A DNA stretch of 24,285 nucleotides from an uncultured Oscillospiraceae bacterium (GCA_900548305.1 URJZ01000020.1:1-24285), one strand, 5' to 3'; counted from the first letter of the stretch, positions 5,408 to 14,020 are shown. The notes: generated from the sequence alone by a model not told the origin. Program-made: numbers and translations.

Positions 5408-7318
5408 TTATAGAGATATAGCTTCTACATCTTTAAGCCAGATAGATGATTTTACATCACTAGGCATAAGCCAACCGCCTCTGGGAGATAGAGTTACGCT
5501 GCCAACAGCCGGACCATCGGGTAGACAGGAACGCTTAAACTGTTGTGCAAAAAACCTTCGATAAAAAACAGTCATCCAGTGTTTGATAGTTTCTTTTTCA
5601 TATTTATCTCCCAATGCAAGGTAGGCTAAACGAAAAATTTTATGGGGCATAAAACCATAACGAAGCGTGTAAAACAAGACAAAATCATGCAGTTCATAAG
5701 GACCTACAATTTCTTCGGTTTGTTGGGAAATCGTTTCTCCTATCGGAGGCAATAATTCCGGGCTAACAGGTGTTTGTAAAATATCCATTAGAATCTCACT
5801 TAAAGGAGCTACGGTCACATTAATGCAGTGTGCTACCAAATAACGAACCATTGTTTTGGGAATGTCACAGTTTATGCTGTACATAGACATATGGTCACCA
5901 TTATACGTTGCCCAACCAAGCGCAGATTCGGATAAATCTCCTGTTCCTATGACAATGCCCCCAAGTTGATTGGCAATATCCATTAATACTTGTGTGCGTT
6001 CTCTTGCTTGTGCATTTTCATATGTGACATCATGTTGATTTGGGTCTTGTCCAATATCGTGAAAATGCTGTGTCACAGATGAGGAAATATCAATTTCTCG
6101 AAACGTACATCCAAGCTCTATTGCTAAAGAACGTGCATTCAATCTGGTACGGTTGGTAGTGCCAAAACAGGGCATAGAAACTGCGGTAATGCCGCTAGTA
6201 TCTAATTGCATAGCTTCAAAAGCACGTACGGTGGCAAGCAATGCCAAAGTAGAATCTAATCCACCGGATAGACCAATTACTACATGACGACAGCCAATAT
6301 GAGTTAATCTATTTTTTAGACCGTTTGATTGTATATTGAGTATAGATTCACAGCGGGCAGGCAAGTCTGGAAGTTGAGGAGGTAAAAATGGATTTGCTTG
6401 TATGGTGCGCTCCAATTGCAGAGAAATAACAGGCAGAGAAAAGCTCACTTTTTGATAGCTTGGAGTTGCAACATGATTCCAGCAGGAAGTATGACAGCGT
6501 TCTTGCCAAAGTAATTGCAGGTCAATATCCGCATGGATAAACCCTGTAGAAAAGAGGGGACTTTCTGCCAATATCGTACCATTTTCAGCAATTAAGTCAT
6601 GACCGGAGTAAACATAATCTGTTGTGGATTCTCCTTGGCCTGCATCTGCATACACATAGGCACAGATTAGTTTGGCTGATTGACCGCTTACCAATGTTTT
6701 ACGGTATGCAGATTTTCCTACGACTTCTGCGCTAGCAGATAAATTGAAAATAATAGTCGCGCCTTCTTTAGCCAGTACATTAGAGGGTGGTTCTGTGACC
6801 CAAATATCTTTACAGATTTCAACACCAAATTGAAATTCTGTTAAAGTATCACACGAAAATATAATATTTGTGCCAAACGGTACAATTTGATTACACAGCG
6901 TTATTTCGCGATAGGAAGGAGCAGAGCAAAAATAGCGTGTTTCGTTTAGTCCGCCCTGGTTTACTAAATTAGTTTTTGGTACAATTCCTAATAGTTTTCC
7001 GTGATAACATACTGCTGCACAGTTGTACAAATTTGTTTCCACCCTAATAGGAAGTCCAACAATACAAATGATATCTTCTTGTTTTAACTCATTTAAAATT
7101 GTTTCCAATCCGTTTAAAGCAGAGGTTAGCAGCGTTTGTTGAAAAAATAAATCACCGCATGTATATCCTGTTAGGCAAAGTTCGGGAAATACAATTACAC
7201 TTACTTGTTTTTCTGCTGCCTGCTTTGCAATAGTAATAATTTGTTGTGTATTGTAAGGACAATTTGCAACCTGAATTGCTGGAGTTGCAGATGCAACTCT
7301 TAGAAAACCGTCATGCAT
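5408..7318 (-). CDS. nadE: Glutamine-dependent NAD+ synthetase
   Basis: 636 residues with two domains, as in long NadE proteins. Residues 1-290 are a nitrilase-type glutaminase with triad Glu46 (FPELCLTGY), Lys115 (VPKTNL) and Cys169 (GVEICKD). It releases ammonia from glutamine. Residues 325-636 are the synthetase, with the ATP-pyrophosphatase loop SGGLDS at 351-356 and GTGDLSE further on. The enzyme amidates deamido-NAD (nicotinate adenine dinucleotide) to NAD+ with ATP. The start is fixed by TAGGAGGT seven to eight bases upstream. A hairpin at 7339-7386 sits between the upstream glycosyltransferase gene and this start. No separate promoter for nadE is clear in the 81-base gap. Confidence 0.96.
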   Translation of the reverse strand: MHDGFLRVASATPAIQVANCPYNTQQIITIAKQAAEKQVSVIVFPELCLTGYTCGDLFFQQTLLTSALNGLETILNELKQEDIICIVGLPIRVETNLYNCAAVCYHGKLLGIVPKTNLVNQGGLNETRYFCSAPSYREITLCNQIVPFGTNIIFSCDTLTEFQFGVEICKDIWVTEPPSNVLAKEGATIIFNLSASAEVVGKSAYRKTLVSGQSAKLICAYVYADAGQGESTTDYVYSGHDLIAENGTILAESPLFSTGFIHADIDLQLLWQERCHTSCWNHVATPSYQKVSFSLPVISLQLERTIQANPFLPPQLPDLPARCESILNIQSNGLKNRLTHIGCRHVVIGLSGGLDSTLALLATVRAFEAMQLDTSGITAVSMPCFGTTNRTRLNARSLAIELGCTFREIDISSSVTQHFHDIGQDPNQHDVTYENAQARERTQVLMDIANQLGGIVIGTGDLSESALGWATYNGDHMSMYSINCDIPKTMVRYLVAHCINVTVAPLSEILMDILQTPVSPELLPPIGETISQQTEEIVGPYELHDFVLFYTLRYGFMPHKIFRLAYLALGDKYEKETIKHWMTVFYRRFFAQQFKRSCLPDGPAVGSVTLSPRGGWLMPSDVKSSIWLKDVEAISL

Positions 7319-7338
7319 AAAAATACCTCCTATTTATA

Positions 7339-7386
7339 AAAAGTCAACGATGCTCTATATTAACATATAAAGCAGCATTGACTTTT
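7339..7386 (-). terminator. Hairpin between the glycosyltransferase gene and nadE
   Basis: AAAAGTCAA (7339-7347) pairs with TTGACTTTT (7378-7386). An inner TGCT/AGCA (7351-7354 with 7371-7374) is separated by two mismatches. On the minus strand the 3' arm is followed by TATAAAT and then directly by the nadE ribosome binding site. It could be a terminator, an attenuator or a processing site. Confidence 0.5.
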
Positions 7387-7399
7387 GGTTGGCAGTGCA

Positions 7400-8419
7400 T
7401 TAACTTTCTCTTTTTGGTTTTGTAATTCTTGGTTTTTTGTCAAATTCTTGGGGACTGAGTACGCCGGGTAAATTATAAGCATAGGTAGTGTAATCAAATT
7501 CTTTGCTGGCACAAAAAGACAAAGCGCTGCGAATTTTTTTCATATTAGACCAAAGGCCTCCCATAGAGTTATTCCTTTTATGAATTTTTAATGCACAATA
7601 TAAACAATACCAACCTGTCTTTTTGGTAAGAGCGCGATATGCTTTTTTATATTTTTCATAAACACCATTTTGGTCTAAAGAAGCACGCACCATTGCTGTG
7701 GCCAAAATAAAGTCGTTGACTTTTTGGGCATTAATCGTTGCTAAAGTACTGGCGCTTTGTTGATTATAGTAGTATAATGCGCGGTTAATTACAACTACTT
7801 TTTCAGCATGAGAAAATAATTTATGGGTAGTAGCCATATCTTCAAATGCCATAGAGGGAAACGTAATTCCGTGGTCAATAAACAGAGAACGTTTATAAAT
7901 TTTATTCCAGGCAAGACTTTGAATTTGCACGTCTTTTAATAGTTTTTTCAAAGCTTCTTCTTTGTTAAATACGCCGCTGGTACGAAAAGGATATTTATAT
8001 AAAGAATCTGACTCAACAAAATGGTAGTAATAATAACAACAGGCAATGTCAGCATCGTGGGTGGTAATTGCCTGGTATAATTCCTGAAGAAATGTAGGTG
8101 CAAGGTAATCGTCACTATCAACAAAACAGATATATTTACTATCCGCCAACGCCAATGCTGCATTACGCGCCATAGACATACCTCTATTAGGTTGATCAAT
8201 TACAGTAATATTATGATATCTTGCTTCAAAATCTCTTAAAATTTCCAGACAATTATCAGTAGAACCATCATTTACCGCAATCAGACGAAAATCCCGAAAG
8301 GTTTGATCCATTAGAGTTTGTAAACACTTTGGCAAAAATTTACTAACGTTATAAACCGGCATAAGCACCGTTATTTTAGGTGGTTGATATTGGTTTGCGT
8401 TCTCCGCCAATGGATTCAT
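7400..8419 (-). CDS. Family 2 glycosyltransferase
   Basis: 339 residues. The first 220 have the GT-A fold of GT2 enzymes: TVLMPVYNVSKFLPKCLQTL at 17-36, NDGSTD at 50-55, NRGMSMARN at 78-86 and the metal/nucleotide-sugar DSDD at 101-104. There is no transmembrane segment, so it is a soluble or peripheral inverting transferase, likely for a surface polysaccharide or glycoconjugate. Donor and acceptor cannot be told. The C-terminal 120 residues are basic (KKTGW, KIHKRNN, KPRITKPKRE), perhaps for membrane contact. The ATG at 8419 directly abuts AAAGAAAGG, which is too close to be ideal; TTG at codon 4 would have normal spacing. It follows the VanW gene on the same strand with a probable terminator between. 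Confidence 0.9.
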   Translation of the reverse strand: MNPLAENANQYQPPKITVLMPVYNVSKFLPKCLQTLMDQTFRDFRLIAVNDGSTDNCLEILRDFEARYHNITVIDQPNRGMSMARNAALALADSKYICFVDSDDYLAPTFLQELYQAITTHDADIACCYYYYHFVESDSLYKYPFRTSGVFNKEEALKKLLKDVQIQSLAWNKIYKRSLFIDHGITFPSMAFEDMATTHKLFSHAEKVVVINRALYYYNQQSASTLATINAQKVNDFILATAMVRASLDQNGVYEKYKKAYRALTKKTGWYCLYCALKIHKRNNSMGGLWSNMKKIRSALSFCASKEFDYTTYAYNLPGVLSPQEFDKKPRITKPKRES

Positions 8420-8510
8420 CCTTTCTTTAAAATAAATTATTTATAAAAAACATACTCCATTAAATTATACAATATTGTGTCGAAAAATCAATATCTTTGT
8501 CTAAAAATAA

Positions 8511-8536
8511 GGGGTACAGTATAAAAACTGTGCCCC
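8511..8536 (-). terminator. Hairpin after the VanW-domain gene
   Basis: GGGGTACAGT (8511-8520) pairs with ACTGTGCCCC (8527-8536) at nine of ten positions on the minus strand, followed by TTATTTTTAG. The tenth pair is G-U only on the plus strand, where TTTTT follows. It lies 17 bases past the stop codon of the VanW gene. Confidence 0.65.
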
Positions 8537-8553
8537 TTTTTGGTAGATTAATT

Positions 8554-10152
8554 TTATGAATACGAACTATTTCCCTCTGAATTATTCGCTTCAGAGGAAG
8601 ATGTTTGGGTATCAGATGATACTGGAGGTACTTCAGAGGAAGATGGGGGCTGCTCTGAAGATGATGGAGGCGGAGTTGGTTCCGGTTCCGGCTCTGGTGT
8701 TGGTTCAGGGTCAGGAGCACTGCCGCCTTTTGGTGGGATAACATAAATATCTGCAAAAGCGGGATAATAGCTGGATGGCAATGGTTCTGTTTTTACAGCC
8801 ACGCCATTTTTATAGTAAGTACGGCTTGCAGCTGTTTTATATCCGGGATTTCCACTTCTCTTTAATCTTGCAACGCTAAGCGGATTTGGATTTGGAGGAA
8901 GGCCGTTATCTGTATTATATTCAGCTGGAGGTTTACTCATGTTTGATGTAATCCAAGCACTGGGTTCTATTGTATCGTATTCAGGTGATTGATATCCATA
9001 GAAAGTAACCCAAACAGTAGTGCCGTCCATTCCGGCTGCAATATATACAGGATAGTCAGTATCATTACGGAAGACAAAATCTAAAGAACCGTAAGATACT
9101 GTGGCATCTAGACCAATTGGCACGTAAGAAGATGGATATGTATGGTTATAACGGGTGACAATGGTCATATTAGAGCGCAAAGCAGCGCCGTAAATGGTAG
9201 AGGATACTTGACAAATACCACCGCCGTATTCTTGAATAAACTCACCGCCGGAAATAGCGGTAGCAGGTAAATAACCATTGGAACCATTGGTTGTATTTCC
9301 TGTTGTACCATTGAATGAAAACTGTTCACCGGGCTGAAGAATCGTACCGTTTGTAGCATTTGCAGCAAGTTTCATATTATGATTGCCGTTTGCGGTATTG
9401 GTGGAAACAGTGCTGTAAGAACCCAGTTTTTGCATATTTGCCTTAATATCTTCTACTGTTTTGGTACATTCTATCACTTCCACAGGAACTTCAATGATAC
9501 CTGTTTTTTCCGTTTTGAGTAATTCTTCCACTCTAGCTGTCAACTCATCTGTTTTTACTTTACGTCCCTCTATGGGTTCAGATACATTAAAACCGCCGTT
9601 ATAATAACCTGTAATGGTTGGTTCTTGAGGCTCTCGATTAAATGGAGCAGATAGTTCAGTCAGCTTTGGTTCCAATTCTTCGCTGATGAGTGTTGGTTTT
9701 AATTCAAAGTTTTTTGGTGTTACGCTTAACTCGGCTACTCTAGATGTACGTTCTTTTTCATCACAATGCCAATTATATTCATAAGCTTCGTCAATTGCAT
9801 CTTGCAAGTGCAGGTTAAAAGGAAGCTCTTTTCCCGTTAATGTGACAGTTTGATCTTCCAAAGTAAGTTGGATGTCATATCCCTTTGGATAGATTTCGGC
9901 CTGAAGCAATGCTTCCATAGCTTCTTCTTTTGTCATACCGGATATATCGATTCCCTCAATAGAGATACCTTGGGAAAAACGTTCCGTATCAGAATAAGAA
10001 ACGGTGTTGGAACTGCTGCCGGTGCCAACTTGGTTTAATGCACCGGTAGTAAAAATAACTGCGATAATAGCGGCTATGAGCACAACTGCTCCGGCAACAG
10101 AGCAGCCGATAATAGTGGTTCTTTTTTTAGGATCCATATTTTGCTCAGACAT
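8554..10152 (-). CDS. VanW-family cell envelope protein with peptidoglycan-binding-like domain
   Basis: 532 residues. Residues 1-12 are cytoplasmic, 13-35 form a membrane anchor (IIGCSVAGAVVLIAAIIAVI), about 60-240 contain the putative peptidoglycan-binding repeats typical of YoaR/VanW-like proteins (GISIEGIDISGMTKEEA is the usual opening), and 245-385 are the VanW domain with the conserved FSFN, GGEFIQEYGGGICQVSST and NHTYP motifs. The last 60 residues are a Pro/Glu then Ser-rich low-complexity tail. The protein is anchored outside the cell and probably acts on or holds the wall. The biochemical role of VanW is not established, and the name does not imply vancomycin resistance here. The start at 10152 is set by AGGAGG six bases upstream; an ATG six codons earlier lies within or upstream of that site. 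Confidence 0.92.
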   Translation of the reverse strand: MSEQNMDPKKRTTIIGCSVAGAVVLIAAIIAVIFTTGALNQVGTGSSSNTVSYSDTERFSQGISIEGIDISGMTKEEAMEALLQAEIYPKGYDIQLTLEDQTVTLTGKELPFNLHLQDAIDEAYEYNWHCDEKERTSRVAELSVTPKNFELKPTLISEELEPKLTELSAPFNREPQEPTITGYYNGGFNVSEPIEGRKVKTDELTARVEELLKTEKTGIIEVPVEVIECTKTVEDIKANMQKLGSYSTVSTNTANGNHNMKLAANATNGTILQPGEQFSFNGTTGNTTNGSNGYLPATAISGGEFIQEYGGGICQVSSTIYGAALRSNMTIVTRYNHTYPSSYVPIGLDATVSYGSLDFVFRNDTDYPVYIAAGMDGTTVWVTFYGYQSPEYDTIEPSAWITSNMSKPPAEYNTDNGLPPNPNPLSVARLKRSGNPGYKTAASRTYYKNGVAVKTEPLPSSYYPAFADIYVIPPKGGSAPDPEPTPEPEPEPTPPPSSSEQPPSSSEVPPVSSDTQTSSSEANNSEGNSSYS

Positions 10153-10199
10153 TGTATTCCTCCTAGTCAAGGATTCGAGCTCTTAATTTCTCTTCTATA

Positions 10200-10228
10200 A
10201 TGATATAATGTTTATCTGGAAAAGTAAA
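10200..10228 (-). promoter_or_regulatory. Promoter of the VanW-domain gene
   Basis: On the minus strand TTTACT (10228-10223), a 17-base spacer and TATCAT (10205-10200). It lies about 50 bases before the start codon. Confidence 0.5.
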
Positions 10229-10266
10229 GTTACAGCTTTATTACGAGTAAATATGTAGGCTTTAAA

Positions 10267-10295
10267 TTGCGCAGCTGTCTTTTTTGTGCTATATT
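10267..10295 (+). promoter_or_regulatory. Promoter of the glucosyltransferase-like gene
   Basis: TTGCGC (10267-10272), a 17-base spacer and TATATT (10290-10295) with extended -10 TG at 10287-10288. It is divergent from the VanW promoter. Confidence 0.65.
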
Positions 10296-10346
10296 GAATG
10301 TATAAATATGTTTGGTAAAACGGGACAGAAATGAGAGGTGACCTTA

Positions 10347-11462
10347 GTGCGAGTACTTATTTTTTCTGCAGCTGCCGGCGGTGGACACATTAGGACAGCT
10401 CAGGCTTTGGAAAAATATATCAATCACCATGTAGTAGATGCGAAAGTAAAGGTTGTTGACGCATTAAAAGAAGCAAATTATATTTATGATAAATTAATAT
10501 GCAAAGGATATCATTTTGTTGCTACAAAAACGCCTGCAATATTTGGGCATATGTATCATAATACAAATGATAACAGTCCGCTTTCAAAATTTGTACCAAA
10601 AATGAATCATGCGCTTAGCAAGCGTTTGCTGTCATTAATTCATGAATTTGAGCCGGACATTATTGTGGCTACACACCCGTTCGTTGCCGAAATGGTGTCA
10701 CATTTAAAAGGAAAAGGTTTCATTGACGCGAAATTATTGGTGGTCATGACAGACTATGCTCCTCATAAAACATGGATAGCGGAACATGTAGACGGATACA
10801 TTGTTGCAAATGATGATATGGTAATTCCGATGGTACAAGACTTTGGCGTGGAACCGGAAAAAATTCATCCGTTTGGTATTCCTATTTTAGAAACATTTTT
10901 TCATCCACAACCCAAAGCGTCTTTACGGAGGGAGATGGGACTTGACCCGGATAAACCAACGGTTTTATTAATGGCAGGGAGTTTTGGTGTGAAAACCATT
11001 GTGCAAATCTATCGCGATATCATTCGTGTACCAATGGATTTCCAAATGATTGTGATTACGGGGAAAAATCAAAGACTATATCAAACATTAAAAACTACGG
11101 TTATGCTCAGCCCCAAAAAGACAAAGTTGATATTGTTCACACAAAAGGTAGAACAGTATATGCAGGCTAGTGATTTGATTATTACAAAACCGGGCGGTTT
11201 AACAGTTACAGAGGCCTTAGCAAGTAATTTGCCTTTATTGGTATTTAATTCGATTCCGGGACAAGAAGAGGATAACGCAGATTTTTTGGAATTGCATGGA
11301 ATGGCAAGAAGACTTCACAAGAATGAAAGTTGTACAGATGCTTTAAAAGAACTTTTAGCAGACAAAATGCAGTTGGCATCTATGGAACAAGCATGTAAAA
11401 ATTTTGATAAGTCAGATGGATGCGCAAAAATAGTTTCCTTGATGAAAGATATGATAAAATAA
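10347..11462 (+). CDS. Diacylglycerol glucosyltransferase / MGDG synthase-like glycosyltransferase
   Basis: 371 residues. The N-terminal RVLIFSAAAGGGH at 2-14 is the signature of the monogalactosyldiacylglycerol-synthase-type N-terminal domain (GT28 clan). The C-terminal domain has TKPGGLTVTEALASNLPLL, the nucleotide-sugar binding loop, and SIPGQEEDNADF. Members such as UgtP of Bacillus move glucose from UDP-glucose to diacylglycerol and make glycolipids and the lipoteichoic acid anchor on the inner face of the membrane. This assignment is by family; the acceptor is not proven. GTG at 10347 is chosen: GAGAGGTGA (10333-10341) lies in front of it, and the longer frame from GTG 10338 would start inside that site. 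A strong terminator follows, so it is a single-gene unit. Confidence 0.9.
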   Translation: MRVLIFSAAAGGGHIRTAQALEKYINHHVVDAKVKVVDALKEANYIYDKLICKGYHFVATKTPAIFGHMYHNTNDNSPLSKFVPKMNHALSKRLLSLIHEFEPDIIVATHPFVAEMVSHLKGKGFIDAKLLVVMTDYAPHKTWIAEHVDGYIVANDDMVIPMVQDFGVEPEKIHPFGIPILETFFHPQPKASLRREMGLDPDKPTVLLMAGSFGVKTIVQIYRDIIRVPMDFQMIVITGKNQRLYQTLKTTVMLSPKKTKLILFTQKVEQYMQASDLIITKPGGLTVTEALASNLPLLVFNSIPGQEEDNADFLELHGMARRLHKNESCTDALKELLADKMQLASMEQACKNFDKSDGCAKIVSLMKDMIK

Positions 11463-11470
11463 GAAGATAT

Positions 11471-11500
11471 AAAAAGGTTGTTCGAAAGAGCAGCCTTTTT
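11471..11500 (+). terminator. Terminator of the glucosyltransferase-like gene
   Basis: A 13-bp stem pairs 11471-11483 with 11488-11500 around GAAA. The two non-Watson-Crick positions are G-U only in the plus-strand RNA. The 3' arm ends in five T. Confidence 0.85.
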
Positions 11501-11502
11501 AT

Positions 11503-11525
11503 ACGTTACAGGAAATATGTAACGT
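11503..11525 (+). promoter_or_regulatory. Perfect inverted repeat upstream of the cysteine desulfurase promoter
   Basis: ACGTTACA (11503-11510), seven bases, TGTAACGT (11518-11525). It starts three bases after the preceding terminator and lies 35 bases upstream of the -35 hexamer. A further GTAACAG follows at 11524. There is no T-run, so it is more like a protein-binding site than a terminator. The regulator is unknown. Confidence 0.4.
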
Positions 11526-11559
11526 AACAGTAAACTTTTATTTTTCCATATACAAGCTA

Positions 11560-11588
11560 TTCACTAATAGCTGCAAGTATTGTATAAT
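11560..11588 (+). promoter_or_regulatory. Promoter of the cysteine desulfurase-thiI unit
   Basis: TTCACT (11560-11565), a 17-base spacer and TATAAT (11583-11588), followed by a short leader with AGGAGG at 11604-11609. Confidence 0.7.
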
Positions 11589-11616
11589 AAAAACATAAAT
11601 TCTAGGAGGATGGATT

Positions 11617-12753
11617 ATGGAAATTTATTTAGACAACAGTTCTACAACAAAGGTATGTCTTCCCGCTGCTGAAAAAGTCATGGAATGCATGACAGTTGTA
11701 TATGGAAATCCATCTTCCTTGCATACAATGGGGTTTGCTGCCGAAAAAGAAATGACAAAAGCGCGTACTGTCATTGCAAAACAAATCGGAGTAAAAGAAA
11801 ATGAAATTATTTTTACCTCAGGGGGAACCGAGGCAAATAATTTAGCAGTTTTTGGTGCAGTAGAAGCAAAAAAACGCTTTGGTAATAAAATTGTCACTAC
11901 TGCAATAGAGCATCCGTCTGTATTAGGTTGCATGGAACAGCTTGAAAAAAAGGGATTTGAAGTCATTTATCTCAAACCGGATATGACCGGCACTGTTTCA
12001 CCGGAACAGGTTATGGAAGCGATTGATGAAAGTACCATTTTGGTTAGCATGATGTTGGTGAATAATGAAGTAGGCAGTATATTACCAATTGAAGCCGCAG
12101 CCAAAGCAATCAAGCAAAAAAAATCTCCCGCATTATTTCATGTAGATGCTGTACAGGGATTTGGGAAAATGGCAGTTTATCCGAAAAAAAGTGGAATTGA
12201 CCTGCTGACCATAAGCGGCCATAAAATTCACGCGCCCAAAGGAATAGGTGCGCTCTATATTTCAAAAGATATTCGTATTCCTCCTCGCACATTTGGAGGC
12301 GGACAAGAAAATCAAATTCGGCCTGGTACAGAGGCGCTTCCTCTTATCAGCGGTTTTGGAGAGGCTGTTATGCAGCTTCCGAATATAACTGAAGAAATAA
12401 AGCGTATACAAACGTTATATGATAGTTGTAAAGAACAATTGTTGCAGTTGCCCGGTATTGTAGTCAATTCCCCGGAACAAGGATTGCCTTATGTGCTGAA
12501 CTTTTCTACTTGTTCTGTTCGCTCGGAAACAATGCTGCATTTTTTGGCGTCGAAACATATTTTTGTTTCCGGTGGCTCTGCATGTGCCAGAGGAAAACGC
12601 AGTCATGTTTTAACAGCAATGGGATTAGACCGTGCCAAAATTCAAACTGCAATTAGGGTAAGTTTTTCAAGAGAGAATACACAGCAGGATGTTGATGCTT
12701 TTATTGAAGCTGTTAAAGACGGACTATCTTCGCTTGCAACAGGTAAATTATAG
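11617..12753 (+). CDS. Cysteine desulfurase (NifS/IscS family)
   Basis: 378 residues, normal length. This PLP enzyme removes sulfur from cysteine to give alanine and an enzyme persulfide. Key residues are His99 (IEHPSV), Asp177 (HVDAVQ), the PLP lysine Lys203 (SGHKIHAPKG) and the persulfide cysteine Cys323 in SGGSACARG. The loop around Cys323 is the long group I type. The gene ends 14 bases before the thiI start, so the two are almost certainly cotranscribed. By analogy with the nifZ-thiI pair of Bacillus, this enzyme probably serves as the dedicated sulfur donor for tRNA 4-thiouridine rather than for general Fe-S assembly. No iscU or sufU gene is adjacent. The start follows AGGAGG with eight to nine bases of spacing. 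Confidence 0.94.
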   Translation: MEIYLDNSSTTKVCLPAAEKVMECMTVVYGNPSSLHTMGFAAEKEMTKARTVIAKQIGVKENEIIFTSGGTEANNLAVFGAVEAKKRFGNKIVTTAIEHPSVLGCMEQLEKKGFEVIYLKPDMTGTVSPEQVMEAIDESTILVSMMLVNNEVGSILPIEAAAKAIKQKKSPALFHVDAVQGFGKMAVYPKKSGIDLLTISGHKIHAPKGIGALYISKDIRIPPRTFGGGQENQIRPGTEALPLISGFGEAVMQLPNITEEIKRIQTLYDSCKEQLLQLPGIVVNSPEQGLPYVLNFSTCSVRSETMLHFLASKHIFVSGGSACARGKRSHVLTAMGLDRAKIQTAIRVSFSRENTQQDVDAFIEAVKDGLSSLATGKL

Positions 12754-12767
12754 GAGTTATGAGTTTT

Positions 12768-13952
12768 ATGAATGAAATTTTATTGCTAAAATTGGGCGAA
12801 TTGGTGCTCAAAGGATTAAATAGAAAATTATTTGAAAATGTATTGCTAAAACGCATTCAGTATACATTATGTGATTTAGGTAAGTTTGATATTAAGTTAG
12901 CACAGTCAACCATTACCATTGTTCCACAAGAGGAAACGGTTGATTTGGAAGAAGCAGCTGAAAGAGTTTCTAAAATATTTGGTATTGCAGCTTTTTCACG
13001 TGCGTGTGTAACAGAAAAAAATATGGACGCAATCAAACAAGCCTCAGCAGAATACTTGGGAGAAGAACTGGAAGCGGCGAAAACCTTTAAAGTGGAAGCC
13101 AAACGATCTGATAAAAAATTCCCATTCAACTCTCCACAGATTTGTGCCCAGGTGGGGGAATACTTATTGGAGGCATATCCTCATTTAACAGTAGATGTAC
13201 ACAATCCTGATAGTATTATATATGTAGAAGTTCGGGATTACGGCGCATATATCAGAGGACGCGCACTGCAAGGAGCAGGTGGTATTCCGGTAGGAACAGG
13301 TGGTAAGGCGGCAGTATTAATCAGCGGCGGCATTGATAGTCCGGTTGCATCTTGGATGATGGCAAAACGTGGCGTTGAACTTACCGCCATCCATTTTGCA
13401 AGTCCTCCTTATACCAGTGAACGAGCTGAAGATAAAGTTGTCCGCTTGTTAACCCAAGTGAGCGCATACAGCGGCAGAATGAAAATGTATACTGTACCAT
13501 TTACAAAAGTACAAGAATTGATACAGGCCAACTGCCCAGAGGAATTGTTTACAATTATTATGCGCCGTTTTATGATGCGTGTTGCAGAACGAATTGCAAG
13601 AAAAGAAGAATGTGGTGCATTGATTACAGGAGAGAGTTTAGGGCAGGTAGCAAGCCAAACCATGCAGGCAATTGGCTGTACAGATATGGTTGCCACTATG
13701 CCTGTGTTCCGCCCATTAATTGGTATGGATAAAACAGAGATTGTATCCATTGCGCATCGAATCGGAACATTCGATATATCGATTGAACCATATGAAGATT
13801 GCTGTACGATATTTACACCAAAACATCCAAGAACAAAACCAATTCCATCTTTTGTGGAAATAGGGGAGTCTGCACTTGATATAGATGCTTTGGTAGAAGA
13901 ATGTGTCCAAAATGCTCGCTATCAAAAAATAGGTTACCGCAAAAACTCATAA
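12768..13952 (+). CDS. thiI: tRNA 4-thiouridine synthase ThiI (no rhodanese domain)
   Basis: 394 residues. The order is N-terminal ferredoxin-like domain (about 1-60), THUMP RNA-binding domain (about 60-165, with GGIPVGTGGK closing the linker) and PP-loop adenylation domain with SGGIDS at 186-191. The enzyme adenylates U8 of tRNA and replaces the oxygen with sulfur. The E. coli enzyme has an extra C-terminal rhodanese domain; it is absent here, so sulfur must come directly from a desulfurase, and that gene lies just upstream. Cys345/Cys346 (YEDCCT) align roughly with the E. coli resolving Cys344, which is an inference. ATG 12768 is preferred over ATG 12759, because AGGAG (12752-12756) is only two bases from the earlier one. 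Confidence 0.94.
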   Translation: MNEILLLKLGELVLKGLNRKLFENVLLKRIQYTLCDLGKFDIKLAQSTITIVPQEETVDLEEAAERVSKIFGIAAFSRACVTEKNMDAIKQASAEYLGEELEAAKTFKVEAKRSDKKFPFNSPQICAQVGEYLLEAYPHLTVDVHNPDSIIYVEVRDYGAYIRGRALQGAGGIPVGTGGKAAVLISGGIDSPVASWMMAKRGVELTAIHFASPPYTSERAEDKVVRLLTQVSAYSGRMKMYTVPFTKVQELIQANCPEELFTIIMRRFMMRVAERIARKEECGALITGESLGQVASQTMQAIGCTDMVATMPVFRPLIGMDKTEIVSIAHRIGTFDISIEPYEDCCTIFTPKHPRTKPIPSFVEIGESALDIDALVEECVQNARYQKIGYRKNS

Positions 13953-13976
13953 TTATTGTTTGAGCAAAACAATAAT
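13952..13976 (+). other. AT-rich hairpin after thiI
   Basis: ATTATTGTTT (13952-13961) pairs with AAACAATAAT (13967-13976) around five bases, overlapping the end of the thiI stop codon. No T-run follows, so readthrough into cinA is likely. It may shape mRNA decay between the two genes. Confidence 0.35.
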
Positions 13977-14020
13977 GGTCCATATTCGTTTCAGTATCTA
14001 TTGAGAAAGGAAGCAGTACT

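Noticed and set aside
8556..8741. Repetitive GGTTCCGG / TCAGAGGAAGATG-like sequence that could be taken for a tandem repeat or CRISPR
   Set aside because: It encodes the Pro/Glu and Ser-rich tail of the VanW protein on the minus strand; the units are irregular and there are no spacers.
11625..11966. Open frame of 113 codons on the minus strand inside the cysteine desulfurase gene
   Set aside because: It is a mirror frame of a well-conserved gene, without a ribosome binding site or recognisable product.
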